NCBI GenBank assembly: GCA_030762935.1
Contig: CM060900.1
Span: 292,909,736 to 292,973,735 of the forward strand
Direction of reading: 5' to 3'
Length of the DNA stretch: 64,000 nucleotides
DNA from: Hymenopus coronatus
Taxonomy: Eukaryota > Arthropoda > Insecta > Mantodea > Hymenopodidae
The position numbers were made by a program, and so were the translations under genes. A model generated the notes under the pieces. The model did no database searches. It saw only the letters and a list, made by a program, of their open reading frames with translations, and had not been told where the DNA came from. Positions 47,331 through 59,021 of the stretch are shown in pieces (position 1 is the first letter of the stretch; each line of letters starts with the position of its first letter).

Positions 47331-48853
47331 ATTTCTTTATACGTTTGCCCTAGTCTTTTGTGAATAGTTAGTGCTTCTGTACAAGCAGCAGGAAGCTGTA
47401 TTCTAATTACTTCTCTTCCACTTTATTTGATATATTTAATATTTGCCTTTTTAAATATAACGGAGTAGAATTTTGGTTAACATTTTTTTTCTCATATGGG
47501 TGAATCTTGACATTCTTGCCTTTTGACCCGCATTTTCGTCACCAAAATCCAGGATTATTGTTCAGGCTCTAAAAAATTCGGTTTTAAATCAATTTCTTTG
47601 AGTATGTCGCATGCTGCGTTCACCAAACCATCCTCTACATCTATATTACTCGTTATCATGTACTTAATACCGACTTTTAAGCTCAATTCATTCGGCAAAC
47701 CATCAACTTCTGTTAGCTTTTTGTTTTTCACTGCACTCAAAATATCACTTTTAGCGCTCTCAGGTATTTTACCTATATTAAAATCTCTTGCTGCTGAACT
47801 AAACTCTTCTGCATTATGGTTTCTTATTATATTTTCAGTATATTCTTACACGTCAACGGTTCTTGTAAATAATCTTAACGCATTCTCTGGTACTTCGTTT
47901 GTTTCCACAGCTTTAGAATTTACTAACTTGATTTCGTTTGTGGTTGTTTTACCGACGGCCAAATTATTTAAGACGCTTACAAATTCTAGTTCATCCTTTT
48001 GCCTCATTATTTCCGTTAACTCATATACATCAAACTCACCCCACAAAGGATTTCTGTCTATTAATGAAGCAAATTCCTTCGAAGCAAATTTATAAATTGG
48101 AGTGTCCATTACAAGTGGTAGCTGATGAAGGTCCCCGACTGTTATTACTGAAACTCCTCTAAAAGAAAGGTTAGTTCACATTATCTGTTTCGACTCTGCT
48201 AAACATTCCATCTCCAACCATTGATATCTCATCAATAATCAGTAGCTTCAAATTAAATAATTTTTCTGTAATGGTAATGGCTAAGTCGCTAGTTAGGGCG
48301 GGCATGTTCCTGCGAACTGTGTAACGGGTAAAGCGAAAGCTGTGTGCAGTGTGACTCCGTTAATCAGGAGTGGAGCCTTACCTGAAGAAGCGCAAAGCAG
48401 TACTAGTATTTTATTTTTGTGGCCTCCCAGTAAGCTGTCGAAGTAATGTGTTATCACCTGGTACAATGCATATATCACCGTACTTTTTCCTACATCAGCG
48501 GAGCCCCTTAAAAATATCCTCATTGGTAGTCTCCTAGTTTTAAAACTGTTTAGTACATTCATAATGATTTCTCTCTGTTTAGCATTTAATTTGTTCGACA
48601 AATCAAACATTTTCTCTCGGGAATCTCTGCTAGGAATTTTGAATCTATTTATCTCTTGTTTATCAGCTCCTTCCAAGCCTCCGTTTTCCAAAATGTCCAC
48701 ATTTTCCTTTGCTTCTTCGTTGTGAAGTTCTACGTCGTAACAACTATCACTATCCGTTTCAAAAGTATTATTTTGAGCCGTCTGTAAGGCTTCTGCCAGT
48801 GCTTCATCCGTTATAACAGAAAATGTGTTTCCATTCTTTTCAATTTCTTCCAA
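47331..48853 (-). pseudogene. Helentron Pif1-like helicase, right copy
   Basis: The frame 48,853-48,293 is identical in protein to the left 186-codon segment, with Walker A GSADVGKST and the same stop after FAGTCPP. Walker B at about 48,220-48,245 retains IIDEIS, unlike the left copy's Ala. The same frameshift lies before the motif III segment VGDLHQLPLV, then EIMRQKDELEF (48,109-47,846) and NIDVEDGLVNAACD (47,740-47,555). The helicase was therefore already broken when the two copies had a common sequence. Confidence 0.9.
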
Positions 48854-48869
48854 GTTAGCACATACAGTT

Positions 48870-50560
48870 CATGGACTTTCTTGTGCTCTATGTCACGAAT
48901 CTCATCTCTAAATGGCATTAACAAAACTTGCTTTCTATAATAAGTATCGGGATCCTGCGTCAGCTTGTATCTCCTGTATCTGATTACTGCAGGCTGTCCT
49001 ATTTTTTTTACTGCAGTTTCTGCATGATCATCATCGTTGATTTCATGAAATGTTCGGTTTTATGTTTTATGATAACTAGCTTTCAATTGTTGCTAAAAAC
49101 ACATTCTCTAAGTGCTTAGGACGTTAACAGTATTTCTGTATCACATATTGCATATAAACGCTTTCTGAATCTGCAGGCAGTTGTTCTAGGGCTGTCTTAT
49201 TTTTCAGCATCACAACCCGTTGCAGTGATGGACTGGTATTTTTGAAGATGAACTTCCTGGTGTTCTTTGACACGGGCAGAGAAAGCACACGATGAGCTGC
49301 TTCCTGAGCTGACATTAAGATGCTGTTTAAAAACACGTTAGATATTTTGCGCAGTTTTTCCTTTAAGTTCTGATACCCTGTTTCTATGCATTTCTCAGAA
49401 GTTTTGACAGTCCTGCCCCTACCTTCCTTATATGCTTTATTATATATGTTGCTAGTCCCTACTCTTCTAAAGCTAGTTGTATGTCCATGACTGATTCAAA
49501 CAAATGCAGTATATCTTTTTTGTAAGCATGAATACCAACTTTTAAAAGTAGATCTTCTTATGAACACACGAGTTTGCTTTAATTACCATCTTACTGCATT
49601 CAAATACTGCATTTCGTTCACATTAGGTTTATTTAAATTGTCTATAAAGGAAATTGATTCTATCTTTTTGTATACACAATTCATCAAGTTATTTATTTTC
49701 TTCAGATTCTCCTTTGTTTCACTGTTGTTTTCAGCCTCTGGTAATGGAGTCAAAATAGTTGTCCTAGCCATGACGGGTAAAAGGAAATGAAACCTGCATA
49801 TTGTTTTGTTTTTCACACTTTTGTAGCAGGCGTGCGTGTTTGTTTATGCTCCTGAAGAGCCATGTATGGATTATTTACTATGTACTCTCATGTGATATGT
49901 TTATCAATAAACTGTATAGCTTCTCTGTTTGATTCTTGATTTGAAGGATTATAATGTGGAGCATCTTTCAACGAGATAAACATTTGTTTGTGAGGAGAAC
50001 CTCGCATTTGAAATTCCACTCTCTAATAATAACCTTCGACAACATGTTGGCCAAATATACTGTCTTCTGCTGTAAGTGGTCTTAAGAAAGATGAAATTTT
50101 ATAATCGAAATATCGAGCGCACATAACAGGATCATTCCTATTTAACAACGTCTTGTCATTTTTACTCAGTTAAAGTGCTTCTTTTGGTGTTAACTTCTTG
50201 TTATGTTTCATGTAGTATAACGTTAAAAGGAGTTCTGGCCACCAGCTTTCTGCTGCAGACAGTGTAATAAACAATGTCGGTTTTCCTAACTGTCTGGTCA
50301 TTGCCACTAAGCCCTTCCTTTTCTCCCAGAAGGCTGGACTGGATACTATTTCTTTGGTGAACTGATACCCGCTGTCAGTATTCATTAAATTATTGACAAA
50401 TTCTTGATTTAGTAAATTCCCTGTATTAATGTTACAGGAGGCCTTTTTTGTTGTCCTCAAGCACATATTCTTGTTGGCTACACATTGTGTTTCTATCTTC
50501 TGCTTGACCATGAACAACAGCCTGCTTGGTATGGAGGATCCGCGTTCAACGCGTCTTTAT
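48870..50560 (-). pseudogene. Helentron Rep domain, right copy
   Basis: The frame 50,517-50,170 carries SPAFWEKRKGLVAMTRQLGK and PTLFITLSAAESWWPELL. The HUH site at about 50,015-49,985 reads MRGSPHKQM, so the second His is replaced by Gln, and the reading then continues in frame into a WLKDAP-like segment, whereas the left copy keeps His-x-His but frameshifts. CRFHFLLPVMARTTILTPLP (49,790-49,730) and SAQEAAHRVLSLPVSKNTRK (49,336-49,124) follow. Inside about 49,624 the sequence is almost identical to the left arm. Confidence 0.85.
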
Positions 50561-50561
50561 T

Positions 50562-51650
50562 CTCATTTCGCTGGATCGCTGTATGTAATATATTTAGGCA
50601 TATTAAAAGGCTGGCCCGCGAATATTTTGGGAAAGCAAAGTTCATCAAAGTTTTCTATTAAATGCCAAGCAACTGGTTTATCGGTCCTGTCCCGGTGCTA
50701 TTACCTCTATTGTTGTTCCTATTTTATTTTTGGACATTAGAAGCACTTCTTTTCCTTCGTCGTCCTCACTGCCATGCTCTATTAAAGCTTCCTCTTCGGG
50801 CCTGGCTTCCAGAGAGTTTGGCTCTTCAGCTTTATTTTCGACAATAAACTCAACTTTTCTGTGAATTGTTTTTTATACCTCTTTAAATACAATTCATTTA
50901 TTTGGAACCGCCTGCGGTGCCATTAGTAGTTAAAGCGGGCGTTAAACACTACCAAAAAAAAATCTATTTGGATACCATTATTCTCGTATAATGGAGTTTC
51001 TTGCAGGTATTTTAAGGCATCACTGGCGACTGCTGGTCTAATTGCCTCACACATGTAGTACGATTTGTGCAGAATATGTCATTTCAGTTGCAGCTGCATC
51101 GTTACCCTATCATCAGAAGTTCGTGATGGAACATGTAGACACTCCTTGATATCAATTGGTATATATACAACGGAACCCTTTACTCCTGTATGTGGGTTTA
51201 GCGCAAAAGCTTTTAACGGTCCAATTTGTATAAAGGGTATGTAAGGACTACATGTCGTTCCTCCAACGGATATAATTTCTTAATACATTCTGGTTAATTC
51301 GCAAATTTTATTCCACAACTTATCGCCATTTTTGGAACCTTCAGTTTCATAATTTAACTCTTGCAAATATTACACACGTGTAAAGAAGGGTAATTACATA
51401 TCCTTTCACAAAACTCTTAAAAAATGTCATTATCTTGTTTTCTGTTGATCAGATTCGTGTTCAGTTTACTAACAGAGTGCTCAAAAAACAGACGTTCAAA
51501 ACGACAGCACACGTATGCAGGTATATTCTTTCTGCAACGAATAAAATTCAACTTTAATCTTGATGAATTGCTATCTGTCTGCATTAATTTTTTATGGATG
51601 TAGTATCTTGAACGGAGTATATAATTATTTCTTTGCACTCGTTTTAATGC
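50562..51650 (-). pseudogene. Helentron Cys-rich and DUF6570-like regions, right copy
   Basis: On the minus strand the open frame 51,995-51,417 ends with LKLNFIRCRKNIPAYVCCRF and ERLFFEHSVSKLN, the counterpart of 36,263-36,466. Further on come pieces matching the left DUF6570-like region (LQVQLK-like near 51,090 and the AL-x-YLQ segment near 51,010), and the acidic AWQ/EDDEGKE region near 50,760. A SINE tail interrupts it at 50,907-50,961. Stops and frame changes are frequent and mostly differ from those in the left arm. Confidence 0.6.
50907..50961 (+). mobile_element. SINE 3' tail private to the right arm, with target-site duplication
   Basis: CGCCTGCGGTGCCATTAGTA and TTAAAGCGGGCGTTAAACAC followed by an A-run form a 5'-truncated SINE tail. 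It is flanked by ATTTATTTGGA (50,896-50,906) and ATCTATTTGGA (50,962-50,972), an 11-bp repeat with one mismatch. The left arm has the empty site near 36,850-36,860 (GGTATCCAAATAGATGAATT). Even such a short tail fragment was therefore inserted by target-primed retrotransposition after the outer arms diverged. Confidence 0.88.
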
Positions 51651-51689
51651 CTTATTATTAATTTTTTCTGTTGCTGTATAGTATTCATA

Positions 51690-52590
51690 CTTTCTGATTT
51701 CCTTCACATACTCCTTGTTTTTCCTTCTTTCTGTCCCTTTGTAATTTTTGCCCTTTCCGATTTTCTCCATATACTCTTTGTTCCTCTTCCTTTCTATTCC
51801 TTTGTATATTTCATCTTTTCTGGTTTGTTTCATAAACTCTCTTTTTCTTATTCTTTCTAACTCTTTGCATTCTACATCTTCCCTGGTTAACTGCATACGC
51901 TTCCTTTTTCTCTCCTTTCCTGAGTTTTCATATTCTTCATATACCCTGGCTTGCTGCACATACTTCCTGTTTCTCTCATTTTCTGATGTTTTCACCTTCC
52001 CTAGCTGGCTGTTTATGTTCTCTATCTCTCTCGAGTTCTAAACCTATTTAATGTTCGTCTTTCCTAACCAGATGACTATGTTCATTATTTATCGCTCTTT
52101 ATAGTTCCTGGTAATTTTCATCCATCCTAGCTTCTTGTTTATGCTCCTTATTTCTCACTCTTTCTAGTTCCTGATAACTGTCATCTAACCTAGCTTGTTG
52201 CATATGTTCCTTATTTTTCACTCTTTCTAGTTCCTGGCAATTTTCATCCAACCTAGCTCCTTGTTTATGTTCCTTATTTCTCACTTTCTCTAGTTCCTAG
52301 TAATTTTCATCCAACCTAGCTTGTTGCATATGTTCCTTATCCTCACTCTTTCTAGTTTCTAACAATTTTCATCCAACCTAGCTTGTTGCATATGTTCCTT
52401 ATTTCTCACTCTTTCTAATTCTTGGTAATTTTCTTCCATCCTAGCTTGTTGCATATGTTATTTATTTCCCTCTGTATCTAATTCTTGATAACTTATATTT
52501 TTCCTGGCCTTTAGCATATCTCCTTTATTTCTCTTATTTTCTAATTGTTTATAATGCTCATTTTCCCTAGCTTATATCTTAACCCTTTTA
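51690..52590 (-). repeat. 63-bp tandem repeats coding 21-residue charged units (about 14)
   Basis: The same 21-residue unit as at 35,560-36,190. On the plus strand the landmark CATATGTTCCTTATTTCTCA or variants recurs every 63 bp at about 51,704, 51,767, 51,830, 51,893, 51,956, 52,013, 52,077, 52,138, 52,201, 52,264, 52,327, 52,390, 52,453 and 52,516. Units near 52,100-52,400 are most alike, suggesting that the extra copies arose there. Two stretches (51,995-51,417 and 52,284-52,099) are open. Confidence 0.88.
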
Positions 52591-52619
52591 TTTATTTCTC
52601 ATTTCAACTCGTTATATTC

Positions 52620-52872
52620 TTTATCTTTACGAAATGTTTTCCTACCAAATTTGTCCCTTTTGGTGCGCAGTGAATATGAATGATGCAACTTTCTATTATT
52701 ACTATTGTATTCTATTATTACTACAGAACATTCTTGTTCTGAGGTCATAACGATCATCAGCCTCATAAGCATTATACCCAAAACGAACTAACGTGAATGC
52801 GTCATTAGCATAATTAACTTCTGGAAATTTGTTTTCCATTAAACCCAATAATTCATTTAAATCCTCGAAAGC
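52620..52872 (-). pseudogene. Helentron peptidase-like domain, C-terminal remnant, right copy
   Basis: On the minus strand, AAAGCTTTCGAGG-like sequence at 52,872 leads into FEDLNELLGLMENKFPEVNY, then a segment parallel to left positions 35,300-35,515 (SNDLFTLVPFVFNGYETDR). This is the part after the Asp/His box; the box itself is beyond the truncation. It has several substitutions relative to the left arm. Confidence 0.7.
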
Positions 52873-53056
52873 TTAATTCCTCGTTAGTGGTGGTCGTAGT
52901 GGCAATTGTAGTGGTGGTAGTGGTAGTGTTAGTAATGGTACAGGCAATAGTGATGTTGGAGGTAGTAGTGGTAGTCGCGGTAGTGGTGGTAGTGGTGGTG
53001 GTAAAAGTGGTGGTGATAGTGGTAGCAGTGGTCAGAGTAGTAGTAGTAATAGTAGC

Positions 53057-53104
<48 letters not shown>

Positions 53105-53313
53105 TGTAGTAGTAGTAGTAGTAATGGTAGTAGCAGTAGTAGCAGCATCAGCAGTAGTAGTAGCAGTGGCAGCTGCAGCAGTAGCAGTAGCAGTAGCAGC
53201 AGCAGATGCAGCAGTAGCGAAAACCATTAGCAGTAGTAAAAAAATAGCAGTAGAAGAAGTAGAACTTATAGTAAGAAAAGTGGTAGAAGTAGTATTAGAA
53301 GTAGAAGTAGTAA

Positions 53314-53352
<39 letters not shown>

Positions 53353-54241
53353 GGATAATAGTAGTTGTAGTCTAAGGAGTAGGAGAAGTAGTAGTAGTAG
53401 GAGTAGTAGTAGTAGGAGTAGAAGGAGTAGTAATAGAAGAAATAGTAGGAGTAGTAGGGGTATTAGTCGGAGAAGTAGAAGAAAATAGTAGTAAGAGTAG
53501 TAGTATAAATAGTAGGAGTAGTAGAAGGAGCACTACTAAGGGTAGTAGCAGTAATAAGAATCAGTAGTAGTAGCAGTAGTAGCAGAAGCAGCAGAAGTAG
53601 TAGCAAAAACAGTTGAAGGGGCAGTAGTAACAGTAGTAATAGTAGCAGTAGGAGTAGTAATAATAGTAGGATTATTAGTAATACTAGCAGGAGTGGAAGT
53701 AGAAGAAATAATAGTCGACATGTTAGGAGTAGTAGTAGTAGTAGTGGTGGTAGCAGTAGTAGTAGAAATAGCAGGAGAAGTAGTAGGGCTAGGAGTAGTA
53801 GTGTTAGGAGTAGTAGTAGCGGTAGTTGTAATAGTAGTAGTAGTAGTAGTAGCAGCTGCTGCAGTAGCATCAGCAGTAGCAGAAGTTGGAGAAGCAGCAG
53901 AAGCAGTAGAAATATTAGTAGCAGTAGGAGTAGCAGTAGCAGTTGCAGTAAGAGCAGTAGTAGGAGTAGTAGTAGGAGTAGTAATAGTAGTGGTAGGATT
54001 AATGTGAATAGAAGTAGTTAAGAGCAGTGGTAGTAGCAAGAGTAGTAGTTGGAGTAGATGTAGGACTAGTATTAGGAGCATTCGTAGTAGGTGCAGTAGT
54101 AGTAGCAGCAGTAGGAGTAGTAGTAGCAGTAGTATTAGTAGCAGTAGAAGTAGTAGTAATAGAAGTAGAAGGAATTGTATTAGAAAGGCAGTAGTAGTGG
54201 TGATTGTAGAAGTAGTAGTAGAAGTAGTAATAGTAGTAGTA

Positions 54242-54289
<48 letters not shown>

Positions 54290-54635
54290 ATAGTTTTTGT
54301 AGTTGAAGTATTTGGATTAATAGTAGGAGAAGTAGTGGTGGAAGTATTAGTAAGAGTAGTAGTAGAAGCTGTAGTAGTAGTAGTAACACTAGTAGCAATA
54401 GTACTGGCATTAGTAGTAATGGTAGCAATAAAAGTAGCGGTAGAAGCAGCATCAGTAGCATCAGTAGCAGCAGCAGCAGTAGCAGAAGCAGTAGCACTAG
54501 CCAAAGCAGTAGCAAAAGCAATAGCACTAGTAGTAGTAGTATAGTAGCAGTAGGATTAGCAGTAATAACAGCAGCAGTAATAGCATAAGGAGTTGCAGCA
54601 TTAGGCATTAGCAGCAGCAGCAGTAACAGTAGTAA

Positions 54636-54686
<51 letters not shown>

Positions 54687-55176
54687 AACTACTAGAAGAA
54701 GTAGTAGTAATAGTAGTAGTGGTAATACTAGTATAAGTAGGAGTAGGAATAGGAGTAGTACTAGGAGTAGTATAAGTAGTACTAGTAGTAGGAGTAATAG
54801 TAGTAATATTAAGAGTAGAAGAGGTACTAGTAGATGGAGCATGAGTAGTAGTATTTGTACTAGTAGTACTATTAGTAGTAGTAATAATAAGAGTATTGGC
54901 AGTAGTACTAGGATTAGCAGTAGTAGCTGTAGTGGCAGTAGTAACAGTAGTAGTATTAGCAATAGTAGCAGTAAAAGTAGTAGAAGCATCAGTAGCAGGT
55001 CCAGTAATAGCGGTAGCAGCAGCACTAGCAGTAGTTTTAGTAGTAGTAATAGTAGTAGAAGTAGTAATAGTAGGTATAGTAGTAATAGGAGTAGAAGTAG
55101 TAAGAGTGGCAGAAGTTGTAGTAGGACGAGTAATAGTTGAAGTACTAGTAGGGATTGAAGGAGTAGAAGTAGTAAC

Positions 55177-55214
<38 letters not shown>

Positions 55215-55419
55215 AAGTAGTAGTAGTAATAGTATCAGTAGTATTTGCAATAGTACTAGGAGCAATATTTACAGTAGTAGAATGAGCAGTAGCACTATTA
55301 CAAGTAGGACTAGTCTTAGGAGGTGTACTAAGAGTAATATTAGGATTATCAATATCAGTAGCTGTAATTGTAGCACTATTAGGAGCATTAGTAGTATCTG
55401 TATCAGTTGTAGCAGCAGC

Positions 55420-55466
<47 letters not shown>

Positions 55467-56280
55467 TAGTAGCGGTGGTGGTAGAAGTAGTAGTAAGAGT
55501 AGCAGTAGTAGGAGCAGTACCAAAAGTAATACTAAGAGAAGTAGTAGAAGTAGTAATATGAGCAGAAGTACAAGGAGTATTTTCAGTAGTATTAACATTA
55601 GTAGTAGTAGGAGTACAAGTAGTAGAAGGTGTAATAGTAGTCGCAGTACTTTTCGCAGTAATAGTAGGACTAGCAGTAATAGTAGTAGTGGTAGCAGTAG
55701 TAGTAGTAGTAGATGTAGTAGTAGAAGTAGTAGTACTAGCAGTTATAGTAGCAGTAGTAGTAGCATCAGAGAAAGTAACAGTAGTAGCAGTAGAAGAAGC
55801 TGTAGCGGAAGCACTAGAGGTAGCAGTAGCACTAGTAGTAGCAGTAGTACTAGGAGTGGTAGTAACTGAAGTACCAGCAGAAGGGATGCAGTAGAAGTTG
55901 CAGTAACAGTAGTAGTAGTAATAGTATTTGTAGGAGTAGCAGTAGTGGAAGCAATAGGAGTAATTGTAGAAGAAGTAGTAAAAGTAACAGTAGTAATAGT
56001 AGTGGTAGGAGTAATAGAAGTAGGAGTATCGTTAGTAGTAGTGGAAGAATTAGATATAGCAGTAGGAGTAGTTGTAGTAGCACGTGGTAGTTGATGGAGA
56101 AATAGTAGTTATTTTAGGAAAAGTAGCAGCAGTAGTAGTGACAGTAGTAGGAGTAGTAGAATTAGAACTAGTAGCGGTAGTAGCAGTAGGTAATGAAACC
56201 GTATTTGCAGCAGTACTAGCAGATGTACCAGCACCAGAAGTAGCAGTAGTAGTAGTAGTAGTAATAGTAGCAGTAGTAGT
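52873..56280 (+). repeat. Degenerate (AGT)n satellite, block 1
   Basis: The plus strand is almost entirely AGT/GTA triplets with single-base variants (GCA, GAA, ATA, GGA) at every few triplets. Pure tracts lie near 53,055-53,105, 53,310-53,350, 54,245-54,285, 54,640-54,680 and 55,415-55,455. The junction with the Helentron at 52,872 is sharp, with a GTGGT/GTAGTGG-rich start. The triplet phase changes often through small indels. Long open frames (up to 361 codons of Leu- or Thr-rich sequence on the minus strand, Val/Ser on the plus) follow from the rarity of stops in these phases and are not genes. Confidence 0.92.
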
Positions 56281-56929
56281 TCTTTTTTTCTTTTTTTTAA
56301 GGAGGGGAAAATCCTCATGGACGCCAGGGAAGGTGGCCCTGATGTGTCGGACTCTTACCGACTAAAAACTACCTCCGTCTCCTGCAGCGCTGCGGAACCG
56401 CCTCTCAGCATTTCTTCACAGTGCAGCATTCAAGTTTATCTTTCATCTTTTTCCTTAGCTTGTAGGATATTGTTAATCATTCCTGTAATGAGGCGCCATA
56501 TTTCTTTCTTGTGTACCATATTTTGTATTATATTGTCTGGTGATAATTCCATTTCAGTAACGTTTAAGGTTTTTGTTCTTATGGCGTACCATCTTTTACA
56601 TAATAAAATAGTGTGTTCTGGTGTGTCTACTTCTTTACAATTACTGCATTGTTCAGTCTCAATTATCTTCATTTTGTATAAGTAGATCTCAAATCGGCCA
56701 TGTCCTGTTAAGAATTGCGTAAAAAAGTAGTCAAATTCTCCGTGTTGTCAGTTTAGCCATGGTTCACTTTTTGGAATAAGACGTTTAGTCCATTGGGCCG
56801 TTTCAAGCTCGTCATCCCATTCCTCCTTCCACTTTTTCATTGTGATTTTCCTTTTCTCTTCTTTTTGTGCTCTATTATATTCTTCTTTTTTAAACGTGTG
56901 CTCGGTTGCTAATAAATGGAGCGGTATTT
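56281..56929 (-). mobile_element. R1-clade non-LTR retrotransposon, 3' fragment A, in the AGT array
   Basis: On the minus strand the insert starts at its 5' truncation (56,929) with LLATEHTFKKEEYNRAQKEE, runs through KKWKEEWDDELETAQWTKRL, HGEFDYFFTQFLTGHGRFEI and the zinc-finger-like CSNCKEVDTPEHTILLC, and ends with AKEKDER and a stop at about 56,438. The 3' UTR has TAGTCGGTAAGAGTCCGACA and CCATGAGGATTTTCCCCTCC, then an A-rich tail directly against (ACT)n. The C-terminal CxxC...EHT...C motif and the HG-x-x-x-Y-F segment are typical of R1-clade ORF2. One frame break lies near 56,750. Confidence 0.85.
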
Positions 56930-57571
56930 AGCAGTAGCAGTAGCAGTAGAGGTAGTAATAATATATTTAGTAGTATGAGTAGCAGTAGGAGTATGAGGAG
57001 TATTAGCAGTAGAAGCAGTATAAGTAATAGCAGAAATAGTAGCAGTAAGAGGAGCAGTAGTAGCAGTAGGAATAAAAGTAGGAATGTTAGTATTAGTAAG
57101 AGGAGTGGTAGTAGAAGTAGTACTAGTAGCAGTAGTAGTAAGTGTAGCGCTAGCAGTAGCAGTAGCAGCATCATCAGTAGTAGTAGAAGTATTAGAAGTG
57201 AAGGTGGTAGTAGTAGAAGTAGTAGGAATATAAGGTGTTGTATTAGCAGTAGGAGTAGTAATAGGAGTAGTAGTAGTAGTAGTAGTAGCAAAAAGGGTAG
57301 GTGTAGCATTGGTAAGAGCACTAGTAATAGTTGTAGTAGTAGCAGTTGTAGTAGTAGTAATAATAGTAGCAGTAGCAGCAGGAGCACCAGTAGTAGTAGG
57401 AGTATCAGTAGTAGTAGTGGTAGTAGTAGTAGTTGTAGCAGTAGTAGTAGTAATAATAGTAGTAATAGGAATAGCAATGGTAGGAATAGGATTATTAGGA
57501 GAAATAGATAGTAGTAGTAGTTGTAGTAGTAATAGTAGCAGTAGTTGTAGTAGTAGTAGCAGTAGTAGTAC

Positions 57572-57622
<51 letters not shown>

Positions 57623-58784
57623 AAGCAATAGTAGGAGTAGCAATAATAGAAGCTGAAGTTGCAGTAGCATCACCAAAAGCAGCAGTAGAAGCAACAGTAG
57701 GAGTAGTTGTAGTGGTAGTAGGAGGAGGAGGAGTTGTAGTAGAAGCAGTACTAGTAGTTGTTGGAGTAGGTGTAGTAGTAGGAGTATAATAAGCAGCAGA
57801 AATGGTAGCAGTCGTAGTATCAGTAACAGTAGTAGTAGTAGAAGCAGCAATAGAAGCACCAGATGCAAATGTAGCAGCAGTAGTAGCAGTAGAAGCATTA
57901 GTAACAGTAGAAGCAATAGTACTTAGCAGTAGTGGCAGTTCAGCAGAAGTTTCAGTAATATTAGCAGTAGTTTAAGCAGTACTCTGAGTTGTAGAACATT
58001 AGTAGCAGCAGTAAAGCAGTAGTAGTAAGAGTAGTAGTAGCAGCAGTAGTAGTAATAGTAGTAGTAGTAGTAGTTGTTGTAGTAGTCGGAGTAGTATTAG
58101 TATTAGTAGTAGTAGTAGTAGTAGTAGTAGTTCTAGCAATAGTATCAGTGCAAGAAGCAGTAGCAGTAGTAGTAGTAGTAGTAGTATTAGTAGTGGTAGT
58201 AGTAGTAGTAGTAGTAGTACTAGTAGTAGTAGTAGTAGTACTAGCAGTAGTAGTAGTAATAGTAGTAGTAGTGGTAGTAGTAATAGTAGTAGTAAAAGCA
58301 TTAAAAACAGTAGTAGCAGATGTAAAAGCAGTAGTAGCAGTGGTAGAAGCAGGTGCAGTGGTGGAAGTAGTAAGAGCGGTAGTGGTTGTAGGTATGGTAG
58401 TAAATGGAGTAGAAGTATTAGGAGTAGTAGCAATAATAACAGTAGTTGCAGTAGCTGCGGCAGTAGCAGTAGCAGAGGCAGTAGTAGTAGGAGGAATAGC
58501 AATAGGAGTAGTAGTAGTAGTGGTGGTGGTAAGAGTAGTTGTAGTAGGAGTAGGAGAATTAGAATTCGTAGCAGAAGTAGGATTAGTAATGGTAGTAGAA
58601 GTAGCAGTATCAGTATTATATATACCAGTAGGAGCAGTAACACAATTAACAAGAGTAGTAGGAGTAATAGTAGGCGGAGTTGTAGAATAAGAAGTAGTAG
58701 GCAGCAGTAGTAGTAACAGTAATAATAGATGAAGTACGAGCAGTAGGGAAGGAGTAGAAGTAGTAGTTGTAATAGTAGTAGTAT

Positions 58785-58841
<57 letters not shown>

Positions 58842-58973
58842 GAGCAGTAGTAGTAAGAGTAGTAGTAGTAATAGTAATAGTAGTAGTAGTAAAGCAGTAG
58901 TAGAGGTAGTAGTACTAGCAGTAGTAGAAGTAGTAGTATTAGTAGTAGTAGGAGTAGTAGTAGGGGTAGTATT
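56930..58973 (+). repeat. Degenerate (AGT)n satellite, block 2
   Basis: This is the same type of array as block 1, with pure tracts near 57,565-57,620, 58,195-58,250 and 58,785-58,840. It starts directly at the 5' truncation of fragment A and ends at the 5' junction of fragment B. No genes. Confidence 0.92.
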
Positions 58974-59021
58974 AATATTTGGAGAGAAGGATAGATATAT
59001 AAAGAAGAAAATAAAGAAATA

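Larger units (their letters stand above)
45388..52872 (-). repeat. Right arm of the 7.5-kb Helentron palindrome
   Basis: The arm is reverse-complementary to 35,287-42,459. The near-identical part is 45,388 to about 49,624 and the diverged part is 49,625-52,872. Private features are a SINE tail with target-site duplication (50,907-50,961), about four extra 63-bp units, and no 164-bp duplication. It ends abruptly at 52,872 inside the peptidase-like coding segment, where the AGT array begins. Confidence 0.92.
46494..52872 (-). mobile_element. Helentron-type rolling-circle transposon, right copy, 5'-truncated
   Basis: The minus strand carries, from 52,872 downwards, the end of the peptidase-like domain, about 14 charged repeats, the Cys-rich and DUF6570-like region, Rep, helicase and endonuclease in the same order as the left copy. 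The N-terminal half of the peptidase-like domain and everything upstream is missing. Domain-level lesions are partly the same as in the left copy (helicase and endonuclease part) and partly different (Rep and earlier). Confidence 0.88.
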
